Assembly (NCBI GenBank): GCA_002501885.1
Contig: DAON01000073.1
Coordinates: 18,115-50,175 of the forward strand
Source of the DNA: Euryarchaeota archaeon UBA220
Lineage (GTDB): Archaea; Thermoplasmatota; Poseidoniia; Poseidoniales; Thalassarchaeaceae
DNA length: 32,061 nt
Direction of reading: 5' to 3'
Shown: one piece after another, positions 1-6,713 of the stretch
Numbering within the stretch: position 1 is the stretch's first letter
How the letters are laid out: each line of letters opens with the position of its first letter
The notes under the pieces: model-generated
The model's input: the letters and a program-made list of their open reading frames with translations, nothing else
Databases searched by the model: none
Told to the model about the DNA's origin: nothing
Translations under genes and position numbers: made by a program

Positions 1-374
1 TTGTATGAGACCTCTAGCGCCTCTGGCTGACCCCCCGATGAAGCCGCCATAGCAGTCCTTCCGTTTGCACTGGTAGCAGCACGCATTCCAGAATATCCGG
101 CTGCAACGCTGCATAGAGCACCCGCAAGGAAGGCTGCTGGAGTTTCGTACTCGAAGTCGTTGATGTAGTACAGCAACGCCGCAACTACCACAACGAATAC
201 CGATAGATACCTGTATTCGGCCCCTAGGAAGGCCATAGCTCCCTTCTGAATCTGACTCGTAATGTCTGCTACTGTTTCGTTCTCTATCTCGATTTTCTGA
301 ATTTGAGAATAGAGGTACATTGCTACGGCAAGGCCGAATGCACCTACTCCCATGCTAATCATTGCTATATCCAT
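1..374 (-). CDS. hppA: Membrane-bound proton (or sodium) pyrophosphatase, N-terminal part
   Basis: Partial gene running off the left edge; about 124 codons from the ATG at 374 are visible. Membrane pyrophosphatases hydrolyse PPi and pump H+ or Na+ across the membrane. I translated this by hand. An N-terminal hydrophobic helix starts MDIAMISMGVGAFGLAVAM, then comes a charged segment with the pattern DITSQIQKGAMAFLGAEYRY, a second hydrophobic helix, and an AGYSGMRAATSANGRTA segment. That order (QxGAxAFLxxEY, then GMRxATxANxRTA) is the signature of the start of the HppA family. The start is well supported: AGGTGATT lies just upstream (near 377-384) and a TATA box sits about 40 bp upstream. The pump-type residues that separate H+ from Na+ enzymes lie outside the window, so the ion is unknown. 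Confidence 0.88.
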   Translation of the reverse strand, partial: MDIAMISMGVGAFGLAVAMYLYSQIQKIEIENETVADITSQIQKGAMAFLGAEYRYLSVFVVVVAALLYYINDFEYETPAAFLAGALCSVAAGYSGMRAATSANGRTAMAASSGGQPEALEVSY

Positions 375-410
375 CTAATCACCTATTGCGTCACGCGCAC
401 CTAAGGTCCG

Positions 411-418
411 TATTTAAT
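411..418 (-). promoter_or_regulatory. TATA box of the pyrophosphatase gene
   Basis: On the minus strand the sequence reads AATTAAATA, close to the archaeal TATA consensus, centred about 40 nt upstream of the ATG at 374. Transcription would start about 25 nt downstream, near 388, leaving a short leader that just contains the AGGTGATT ribosome binding site. Confidence 0.5.
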
Positions 419-451
419 TCAAATCGTGGTTCTGGACTGTGTCCAGCCCCC

Positions 452-1345
452 TCATAAGCCTAGAACAACAGAGGCGAAGGAGGATAGTATTCCAGCACCA
501 TCGTGTTCTCCCTTGAGGGAAGAGAACTCTTCCTCTGTGATGTGCCCCCACTCATAAGCTCGCTCTATTCTCGCCCGAGCTGCCTCAGGATGGAATTGCA
601 CACCCCAAGCTGGCAATGCACTACCGTCTTCTGAATGAACTCTAACCGCAGTCACGCCGTTGTGACTTGTCTTACTCAACAACTCACAGTTCTCTGGAAC
701 AGTCATCACATGGTCCTGATGAGTAAACAATCCGGCAACACAAGCCCCATCTGAGACATGAGAAGTCAGTAACTCGTCACCAACTCCTTCTTCAGTGAAC
801 TCAAGATCCCAGATTCCGCTAGACAGGGAATCGGCCCGCTCAATCGTAGACCCAAGGGCGTGACAGAGTAATTGGTGACCGAAACAAATCCCCAGAGTAG
901 GCCTTCCCGATAGGGCAGAGGCACGAACCAGAGAAGCAGTAGGCCCCATCCAATCCTCCCACATGCTGACATTCCTTCGAGAGCCGCTACACACAACTGC
1001 ATCTATGTCCAAGGAATTCAACCAGTCTGACATAATGGAATCATTTTCTTCCATTGGCATGACGATTCTGCTGAACGAGACCTTACGATTCTCGAGCTCT
1101 ACGCTAGTAGATTGCCAGAATGGAAACTCATCCTCCCAATGAGGCACATCCTCTTCTCTAAGTGCTACTTCGCCCGAATCTGCCCTAGCTCCCGCCTCAA
1201 AGGACTGCATCTGTGGGGTGACCAATAATAATTCGACATCACCTCGTGCTGCAAAAGGCCTGATGACCTCTTGATTGCCACCGTGTCCGAAGGTAGCACG
1301 CTCCACCAATAGGTCGACCATCAGCACTCGCGTGTTCCCGCTCAT
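452..1345 (-). CDS. Class I glutamine amidotransferase (GMP-synthase-like, free-standing)
   Basis: About 297 residues. The class I amidotransferase triad is visible: the nucleophile elbow TLGICFGHQLL carrying the catalytic Cys, and near the C-terminus WGVQFHPEA with the His and Glu. FTHQDHV between them is typical of the GuaA-like amidotransferase group that stands alone. Such proteins release ammonia from glutamine or cleave gamma-glutamyl compounds; the acceptor cannot be told from sequence. The N-terminal 100 residues are longer than in the minimal domain. I chose the ATG at 1345; a GTG at 1378 is also in frame but leaves only 27 bp to the divergent gene at 1406, little room for two promoters. 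Neighbours give no pathway clue. Confidence 0.8.
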   Translation of the reverse strand: MSGNTRVLMVDLLVERATFGHGGNQEVIRPFAARGDVELLLVTPQMQSFEAGARADSGEVALREEDVPHWEDEFPFWQSTSVELENRKVSFSRIVMPMEENDSIMSDWLNSLDIDAVVCSGSRRNVSMWEDWMGPTASLVRASALSGRPTLGICFGHQLLCHALGSTIERADSLSSGIWDLEFTEEGVGDELLTSHVSDGACVAGLFTHQDHVMTVPENCELLSKTSHNGVTAVRVHSEDGSALPAWGVQFHPEAARARIERAYEWGHITEEEFSSLKGEHDGAGILSSFASVVLGL

Positions 1346-1405
1346 GCAGTTGCGAGGGGCAATTGGTTGAAAGGCCACCCCCTACACTGACCTATTGGGG
1401 AGAAC

Positions 1406-1681
1406 ATGGTAGATGTACAGACTATTCTCGATTCGGTAGGTCCCGTACAGGCAGTTCTCGATGCTCACGATGGCATCGTTAACGTCATGGATACAACTGA
1501 TGGTGTAATCATGATCTCTCTAGAAGGTGGCTGTACTGGATGCAGTGCCACTCCAATGACTGCGATGCAGATTTACTACTCTTTGATGAAACTGGAAGAA
1601 GTCAAGGATGTCATATTCGCCAACGGAGAACTGCCAGCCTACATGCGCAGTTTCATTGATGACAAACTGGCAGCAGAATAG
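1406..1681 (+). CDS. NFU-type iron-sulfur cluster protein (NifU C-terminal domain)
   Basis: A 91-residue protein consisting of little more than one NifU C-terminal (NFU) domain. The signature CxxC is in the segment LEGGCTGCSATPMT, followed by the usual helix (QIYYSLMKLEEVKDVIFANG). Two monomers normally share one [4Fe-4S] cluster through these cysteines and pass it to apo-proteins. The N-terminus (VQTILDSVGPVQAVLDAHDGIVNVM) matches the usual start of the domain. GGGGAG just upstream of the ATG may be the ribosome site. The gene is divergent from the amidotransferase, and its stop directly abuts the stop of the converging membrane protein gene. Likely clients in this window are the Fe-S oxidoreductase at 12162 and possibly endonuclease III (inference). 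Confidence 0.85.
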   Translation: MVDVQTILDSVGPVQAVLDAHDGIVNVMDTTDGVIMISLEGGCTGCSATPMTAMQIYYSLMKLEEVKDVIFANGELPAYMRSFIDDKLAAE

Positions 1682-2035
1682 TTACTCCTCATCGACCCTC
1701 ATTCTAGCAATCTTGTGTGGATTAGTCTCACCTTGCACATCCTTTCCTTTGATATTCATTACCGCTGAAATGGCAACAATCACGGCTATCACTGCCATAG
1801 GTCTAGCCATATTCCTCGACCCCCACAGCTCTCCTCCCATGTAGTGGAGTATGAATAGGAGCAATGCTGAGAATAGGCAGATTAGAGCTATGATTCTCTG
1901 AGCCAACAACTCTCCCGCTTCTGAACGAGAAAATGTACCAATAGACATCCACAGAATTACTGCTACACCACAAAGGCTGACTGAACCCGTCTCAAGCAGC
2001 CCGACTATCTCCACGACTACGCGTATGGCGGTCAC
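1682..2035 (-). CDS. Small multi-pass membrane protein, unknown function
   Basis: 117 residues from a GTG start. Three to four hydrophobic stretches are seen: roughly residues 5-32, 42-65 and 75-95, followed by a short polar tail with basic and acidic residues. I do not recognise a family and no catalytic motif is visible. The gene ends exactly where the converging NFU gene ends, with no bases between the two stop codons. Its start lies about 65 bp from the divergent PolX gene. Composition resembles the surroundings. Confidence 0.6.
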   Translation of the reverse strand: MTAIRVVVEIVGLLETGSVSLCGVAVILWMSIGTFSRSEAGELLAQRIIALICLFSALLLFILHYMGGELWGSRNMARPMAVIAVIVAISAVMNIKGKDVQGETNPHKIARMRVDEE

Positions 2036-2101
2036 TTGATTAGGTTAGGGAAGCAACCTCCAGAGGGACACAGTCAAGTCGCATGACCGTTGCTTGATAG
2101 C

Positions 2102-4042
2102 ATGGTCAAGACATCTGGGTGGAGTCTACCCGAGCCAAGGGCACAAGGTCCACCATTCCTGACCAAGTCACAGATTGCTGCTGCTCTAGAACAAGTTGCC
2201 GTTCTACTCGAACTTGACGGAGCCAACAGATTCAGAGTAATCGCGTATCAGAATGCTAGTCGTGCCCTCGCATCTCTGGAAGAGGATTTGCTAACTGTTG
2301 TCAAAGAAGGACGAATCACAGATGTGAAAGGCATCGGTAAGGGACTAGGGGGACTCATCGACGAAGCCGTAATGGAGGGTACATGGGGCGACTTACCATC
2401 GCTTTACGAGAAGATTCCACCCGGATTGATGCAGATAGTTGAGATTCCTGGGCTCGGCCCCAAGCGTGCCCGTACGATGTACGAGGAACTAGGTGTGGAT
2501 TCGGTTGAATCTCTGAAAGTTGCTTGCGAAATGGGTCATGTTGCCCCATTATCAGGTTTCGGCGAGAAGAGTCAACAGAAGTATCTCGAAGGAATCGAAC
2601 TACTGAGGCGCTACCAAGGAAGAAGTAGGATGGATGTGGGACTTCTCTATGGACGATCTTTGGAAGACAAGATATCTTCAATGCCAGGGGTAAAATTAGC
2701 GCAATTGGCGGGAAGCGCTCGTAGAAGAAGGGAGACAATCGGAGACCTTGATATCGTAGTAGGAGCCGACCCAAAAGACCACGATTCTGTCATCCAATCG
2801 ATCCTAGGATTATCTGGAATAGCCGAAGTTAAAGGCCACGGTGAATCGAAAGTCAGCCTAATTCTGGAATCCAATGTACTCGGCGATTCATTAGGAGAGA
2901 GCAGTATGGATGCTAATCTGGCCGAATCATTCCTTGAGCGTAGTAGTGATGCAACCATCGATGCCCAAGTTAGGATAGTCACTCCCGAGACATTCCCTTT
3001 CACACTGGCTTACTTCACAGGGTCAAAAGAGCACAATATTAGGATGAGGCAGGCGGCCATTGATCGTGGACTTCGCCTGAATGAATTCGGCTTATTTAGA
3101 GAGGAAGATGCTGGCGAAACAATCGGTATGGAGGCAGCCAAGCACACATTACTATGCTCCACCGAGGAAGATATCTACGCTCACCTTGGAATGAATTGGA
3201 TTCCCCCTGAATTGCGCGAGGATACTGGAGAGATTGAAGCGGCCTCTGAAGAAGGCCCCGGACTTCCTAGATTGATCGAACCCTCGGATATACGCGGTGC
3301 CCTACATAATCACACAATCGCATCCGATGGCACAGCCACTCTAGAAGAGATGGCTTCCGCTGCAATGAATCTCGGCTGGGAGTATCTAGGAATAGCAGAC
3401 CATTCTGAAGTTTTGAATATTGGAGGGAGACAGATTGGAGTTCCTGCCGCCAATCTTGCATCCCAGGGTGACTCAATCAGAGCCCTGAATGAGAAATGGA
3501 AAGACTCTGGTCAGGATTTCAGACTTCTTCATGGCAGCGAGTGCGACATATTGGTCGACGGTAGTTTGGACTATGATGACGATACTAGAAACACACTTTC
3601 GCACATTATTGGAAGTGTGCACGCACTTGGGAGTTGGAGGAATAGGGACGAACTCACCAATACTGAGGCGCTGATTCGAGCCATTGAAGATCCAACATTT
3701 ACGGTACTTGGCCACCCTACAGGGAGAATTTTGCAGGGAAGAGAAGGATTCCCCGTAGATATGCACGCAGTTTTGCGAAGAATGGGCGAATTGAATTCTG
3801 AAGGACAGTTGAAGGCCGTTGAGATTAACGCCTCACCTTACAGACTCGATCTCGACTGGCGCCTATGCAAGTATGCCAGAGATCAAGGAGTTCCAATTTG
3901 TATTAACCCAGATGCCCATGATACCAATGGCCTGCGTGATTATTGGTATGGGGTGCAGATTGCCAGAAAGGGTTGGCTGTCCGCTGCAGATGTCCTGAAT
4001 ACGCGCAGTGGGGCCGAGATCGAAACTCTGCTCGGCATCTGA
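2102..4042 (+). CDS. polX: Family X DNA polymerase with C-terminal PHP nuclease domain (PolX)
   Basis: About 646 residues, the usual bacterial/archaeal PolX layout. The N-terminal 8-kDa-like region has IAAALEQVAVLLELDGANRFR; helix-hairpin-helix motifs follow (VKGIGKG; VEIPGLGPKRA); then the nucleotidyltransferase core LAGSARRRRETIGDLDIVV, with the first two metal Asp at D215 and D217, and the thumb motif YFTGSKEHNIRMRQ. The C-terminal PHP domain keeps its metal set: LHNHTIASDG, IADHS, HGSECDIL, GSVHALG, LGHPTGR and NPDAH. PolX proteins fill gaps in base excision repair and have a PHP 3'-5' exonuclease. Oddity: where other PolX proteins have the third catalytic Asp (xDxRVVxPE), this one has Gln (AQVRIVTPE, Q289), after an insert of about 30 residues. 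ATG at 2102 was chosen; a TTG at 2090 is also in frame. Endonuclease III lies just downstream, consistent with repair. Confidence 0.9.
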   Translation: MVKTSGWSLPEPRAQGPPFLTKSQIAAALEQVAVLLELDGANRFRVIAYQNASRALASLEEDLLTVVKEGRITDVKGIGKGLGGLIDEAVMEGTWGDLPSLYEKIPPGLMQIVEIPGLGPKRARTMYEELGVDSVESLKVACEMGHVAPLSGFGEKSQQKYLEGIELLRRYQGRSRMDVGLLYGRSLEDKISSMPGVKLAQLAGSARRRRETIGDLDIVVGADPKDHDSVIQSILGLSGIAEVKGHGESKVSLILESNVLGDSLGESSMDANLAESFLERSSDATIDAQVRIVTPETFPFTLAYFTGSKEHNIRMRQAAIDRGLRLNEFGLFREEDAGETIGMEAAKHTLLCSTEEDIYAHLGMNWIPPELREDTGEIEAASEEGPGLPRLIEPSDIRGALHNHTIASDGTATLEEMASAAMNLGWEYLGIADHSEVLNIGGRQIGVPAANLASQGDSIRALNEKWKDSGQDFRLLHGSECDILVDGSLDYDDDTRNTLSHIIGSVHALGSWRNRDELTNTEALIRAIEDPTFTVLGHPTGRILQGREGFPVDMHAVLRRMGELNSEGQLKAVEINASPYRLDLDWRLCKYARDQGVPICINPDAHDTNGLRDYWYGVQIARKGWLSAADVLNTRSGAEIETLLGI

Positions 4043-4071
4043 CGAACCTTAACAGCAAAACTCTCCTAGGC

Positions 4072-4281
4072 ATGGTCATGCGACTGCTTCGGGCATCTGT
4101 CTTCGCTCTAATCGCCCTCTTTCCCGGCATTGTTGTCGCACTAGGCGCCTACTTGCTTCTAGGCGGTGCCACCGAATCGAATGATTGGGAAACATGGATG
4201 TACGGTCCATGCTATGGCATTCCAGCAGCCTTTGTTATCGCTGCTTTCGCTTTGGGCCTTAAGGAGGACGGAGAGGTCTAG
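4072..4281 (+). CDS. Small two-helix membrane protein
   Basis: About 69 residues from ATG 4072 (a second ATG at 4078 is equally possible). Two hydrophobic helices are separated by a short polar loop: MRLLRASVFALIALFPGIVV, and PCYGIPAAFVIAAFALGL. The tail is short and acidic (KEDGEV). It sits 29 bp after polX, and its stop codon is one base from the endonuclease III start, so it is probably co-transcribed with both. I do not recognise a family. An open frame extends upstream into polX, but that part is just overlap with the polX coding sequence. Confidence 0.6.
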   Translation: MVMRLLRASVFALIALFPGIVVALGAYLLLGGATESNDWETWMYGPCYGIPAAFVIAAFALGLKEDGEV

Positions 4282-4282
4282 T

Positions 4283-4930
4283 ATGCGACGCGCAAACAAG
4301 GCCGAAAAAATAGGAATAATCCTAGACGAATTATATCCAGAGCAACCCATACCTCTCGACCACACCGACCCCTACACGCTACTAGTTGCTGTGATGCTGT
4401 CTGCGCAGACCACTGACAAGAAGGTCAACGAGGTTACTCCTGATCTATTTGCTAGAGCAAATACTCCAGAAAAGATGTCCAAGCTAGATGTCGAAGAAAT
4501 TCGAGAACTAATTCGCCAGATAGGACTAGCTCCAACTAAGGCAAAGAATCTGAAGCGCATGGCTGAGCAGATTGTTGAAGATGGAGGCTCAGTCAGACCA
4601 GATTGGGAATTCCTAGAATCTCTGGCTGGAGTGGGCCATAAGACCGCTAGTGTAGTGATGTCTCAGGCCTTCGGAATACCCGCTTTCCCAGTAGATACAC
4701 ATATCCACAGACTAGCTGCACGTTGGGGGCTGTCGAATGGTAGCAGCGTCACCAAGACCGAGTATGATCTGAAATCAGTATTTCCAGAAGACTCTTGGAA
4801 CCGCAGGCATCTGCAAATCATATTTTTCGGTAGAGAACATTGTCCTGCACTGCGCCATGACCTCGAACAATGCCTTATCTGCTCATGGGCAGCAACCAAG
4901 AAGCGTAAGAGAGAGGAGTCGAGAAAATGA
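4283..4930 (+). CDS. nth: Endonuclease III (DNA glycosylase/AP lyase) with incomplete Fe-S motif
   Basis: 215 residues, the size of bacterial Nth. The helix-hairpin-helix LAGVGHKTA carries the catalytic Lys (K120) and VDTHIHR the catalytic Asp (D138); both numbers match E. coli Nth. MLSAQTTDKKVN is the typical N-terminal signature. The enzyme removes oxidised pyrimidines and nicks the abasic site. Oddity: the C-terminal cluster motif, normally C-x6-C-x2-C-x5-C, reads C187-x9-C197-x2-C200 with Thr/Lys where the fourth Cys should be, so a standard [4Fe-4S] cluster looks unlikely. The ATG at 4283 was chosen because it begins the conserved part and follows the previous stop by one base; a longer frame upstream overlaps the small membrane protein. 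The stop overlaps the next start (ATGA). Confidence 0.92.
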   Translation: MRRANKAEKIGIILDELYPEQPIPLDHTDPYTLLVAVMLSAQTTDKKVNEVTPDLFARANTPEKMSKLDVEEIRELIRQIGLAPTKAKNLKRMAEQIVEDGGSVRPDWEFLESLAGVGHKTASVVMSQAFGIPAFPVDTHIHRLAARWGLSNGSSVTKTEYDLKSVFPEDSWNRRHLQIIFFGREHCPALRHDLEQCLICSWAATKKRKREESRK

Positions 4931-5523
4931 GCGTACCAAAAATGGACAATGAGATATTCAAAGGACGAGTAATTTCGTCAGGTTTTCAAACCGGAGATAT
5001 GTTAGTTATCGGAGATTGGAATGACTCTCCGCATGGGTCATTCACAAACCTCATGTGGGCCAAGCCAGATGGCACCAGAGTTCTGATCGCTCCGTCCAAA
5101 GAACTCGGAGATTTCGTTTCCTCATTGTATTCTTTCGAAGAAGTAATCGTATCTGCAATGGAGATAGAGAGGACCAAGAATTCAATCGAGGTCAATTGTG
5201 ACCTTGGACGGGTCTTCATGCAGTGGGGAATGAACCTACCCTTGCTATTTTCTAGACCACGCTGGTTCATAGCTAATATCGAGGCACCATTCGCCAGACT
5301 ATTCTTTGGAACAAAGACACATGGAACCACTCGTAACGGACGCAAGGAGTGGTACCATGTCAGAGGGATTTCACGAATGAAGTCCGTTGAGATGGAACTA
5401 GAAGGAAGAAGCTCCAATCAGATGACAGGCATGTCTCCCTCTGCATGTTTCGGCTTCAGTAATCCCCCGAAAATGCCTCTCAGTGTGAGAGTTGATTCAC
5501 ACATCGCCGCAGCCGAGTCTTGA
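4927..5523 (+). CDS. Conserved-looking hypothetical protein, translationally coupled to nth
   Basis: 198 residues; its ATG overlaps the nth stop (ATGA), which suggests translational coupling. No signal peptide. The sequence is mixed alpha/beta with several aromatic residues (DWNDSPHGSFTNLMW; VFMQWGMNLPLLFSRPRWF; KTHGTTRNGRKEWYHVRG). The segment near residues 95-125 is moderately hydrophobic but too interrupted by charged residues to be a clear membrane helix. I do not recognise the family. Its position between nth and bcp links it to the repair/stress run only by context. Confidence 0.65.
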   Translation: MSVPKMDNEIFKGRVISSGFQTGDMLVIGDWNDSPHGSFTNLMWAKPDGTRVLIAPSKELGDFVSSLYSFEEVIVSAMEIERTKNSIEVNCDLGRVFMQWGMNLPLLFSRPRWFIANIEAPFARLFFGTKTHGTTRNGRKEWYHVRGISRMKSVEMELEGRSSNQMTGMSPSACFGFSNPPKMPLSVRVDSHIAAAES

Positions 5524-5548
5524 TGTGTATCTACCGAGTCGAGCAATC

Positions 5549-6022
5549 ATGGCAGAACTACAAGCAGGAGATGAAGCGCCTGATTTCACAGCAATCGTAA
5601 CTGATGGAACGGAGATTAAACTCTCAGAGATATTATCTTCCGGCGAAGGAGTAATCCTGTACTTCTATCCTAGAGACAGTACTCCTGGCTGCACAGTGCA
5701 AGCTTGCGATTTTAGAGACAGTTTTGCGAGATTTTCTGGTTCAGGATGGAGAGTAATCGGCGTTTCCACCGATCCGGCTTCAAGTCATCAGAAATTCACA
5801 GACAAACATGAACTTCCATTTGATTTGATTGTCGATGAGGATGCCTCTCTACATGAGGCGTATGATACTTGGAGAGAGAAGAACATGTATGGAAAGAAGT
5901 ACATGGGCACACTAAGGTCAACCTTCGTAATCAGCCCGGATGGCAGCCTGAAGTGGGTCAAGTACAAGGTCAGCCCCAAGGGTCATGTGGAACAACTACT
6001 ATCCGACTTGGAGGTCAATTGA
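5549..6022 (+). CDS. bcp: Peroxiredoxin, BCP/PrxQ type
   Basis: 157 residues. It reduces hydrogen peroxide and organic peroxides in the cytoplasm using thioredoxin-like donors. The peroxidatic site is YPRDSTPGCTVQACDFRD, with the peroxidatic Cys at 48 and the resolving Cys at 53; this C-x4-C spacing is the mark of atypical two-Cys BCP/PrxQ enzymes. GDEAPDF at the start and STFVISPDG near the end are further family signatures. The ATG at 5549 starts the conserved domain; an upstream frame overlapping the previous gene adds nothing recognisable. The stop overlaps the next ATG (TGATG), so the downstream small protein is probably translated with it. Confidence 0.95.
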   Translation: MAELQAGDEAPDFTAIVTDGTEIKLSEILSSGEGVILYFYPRDSTPGCTVQACDFRDSFARFSGSGWRVIGVSTDPASSHQKFTDKHELPFDLIVDEDASLHEAYDTWREKNMYGKKYMGTLRSTFVISPDGSLKWVKYKVSPKGHVEQLLSDLEVN

Positions 6023-6246
6023 TGGGAATCGACGAGCGCAGAGAATTAATCGAAACCTTCCTGCGCCGTTGTGTAACCTATGCCGATGCATCAATTGAAC
6101 GAAAGATGAAGAGAGGAGATGATGAGGAAATTATAGCAAAGTGGCAGGCTTATCGAGACTTCACAGAACATGCCGCGGAAGAGGTCGCATCAGGGGATTT
6201 AGACACCTGGTTAGAAGACAATCATACCTCGGAGTCCGGAAGCTGA
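6022..6246 (+). CDS. Small helical protein of unknown function coupled to bcp
   Basis: 74 residues, highly charged and predicted to be mostly helical (DERRELIETFLRRCVTYADA; DEEIIAKWQAYRDFTEHAAEEVASG). The TGATG overlap with bcp makes translation likely. One Cys (in RRCVTY) could be redox-active but there is no paired Cys. No family recognised. Its last 25 bases overlap, tail to tail, the end of the minus-strand SepF-like gene. Confidence 0.6.
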   Translation: MGIDERRELIETFLRRCVTYADASIERKMKRGDDEEIIAKWQAYRDFTEHAAEEVASGDLDTWLEDNHTSESGS

Positions 6247-6713
6247 CTCCACATTGCAATACCCAAGTTGTGCCTATCGGTATCGACCCTCATTCTGGCC
6301 CCAGGGACCATCAACAATGTATCGCTGTCATTTAGAGAGAAAACAGGATAGCCGATTCTTTCACACATTGCTCTTACATTTCTCCTGCATACATCCTGCT
6401 GGCTAGGCATGTGAGTGAGTGATGCCAAATCAACTAGAATCATATTGCCCCCAGCAAGGGACCTATCTGCGCCATCTAGTGGCAGGCGATGTAGGCTATC
6501 GGGCTTGAGATAAACAACTCTCCTATCGGGCCTTGGTACGATTCTACTTGTCCTCTCTGACCATACATCTTGTCCTAGATCATGAAATCGGTCATCCGCC
6601 TGAGGGCCGGGGTCAACAGACTTCCCTCTGGCCTTGGGCTGAGACCTTTGAACCCCAGCTGGATCTGGCAATCCAAGTAACCTGAACAGATTGACCACGG
6701 ACAGGCGCGGCAC
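6222..6713 (-). CDS. sepF: SepF-like protein (putative archaeal FtsZ membrane anchor)
   Basis: 163 residues from a GTG that overlaps the stop of the large PKD gene (TAGTG), so it is translationally coupled. The N-terminus MPRLSVVNLFRLLGL could form a short amphipathic helix; then comes a basic, proline-rich linker of about 50 residues, then a compact domain of about 85 residues. In that domain VVYLKPDSLHRLPLDGADRSLAGGNMILVDL, followed by a helical stretch and SDTLLMVPGARMRV, matches the general pattern of SepF (DUF552): beta strand, variable helix, 'xGNxILVDL', helix, 'hxLLxPxxVRV'. Archaeal SepF binds FtsZ and the membrane by such an N-terminal helix. Recognition is by eye and could be wrong. 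No ftsZ is present in the window. Its 3' end overlaps the converging small gene by 25 bases. Confidence 0.55.
   Translation of the reverse strand: MPRLSVVNLFRLLGLPDPAGVQRSQPKARGKSVDPGPQADDRFHDLGQDVWSERTSRIVPRPDRRVVYLKPDSLHRLPLDGADRSLAGGNMILVDLASLTHMPSQQDVCRRNVRAMCERIGYPVFSLNDSDTLLMVPGARMRVDTDRHNLGIAMWSQLPDSEV

Noticed and set aside
4166..4282. Upstream extension of endonuclease III
   Set aside because: The longer frame overlaps the small membrane protein and lacks family similarity; ATG 4283 starts the conserved part.
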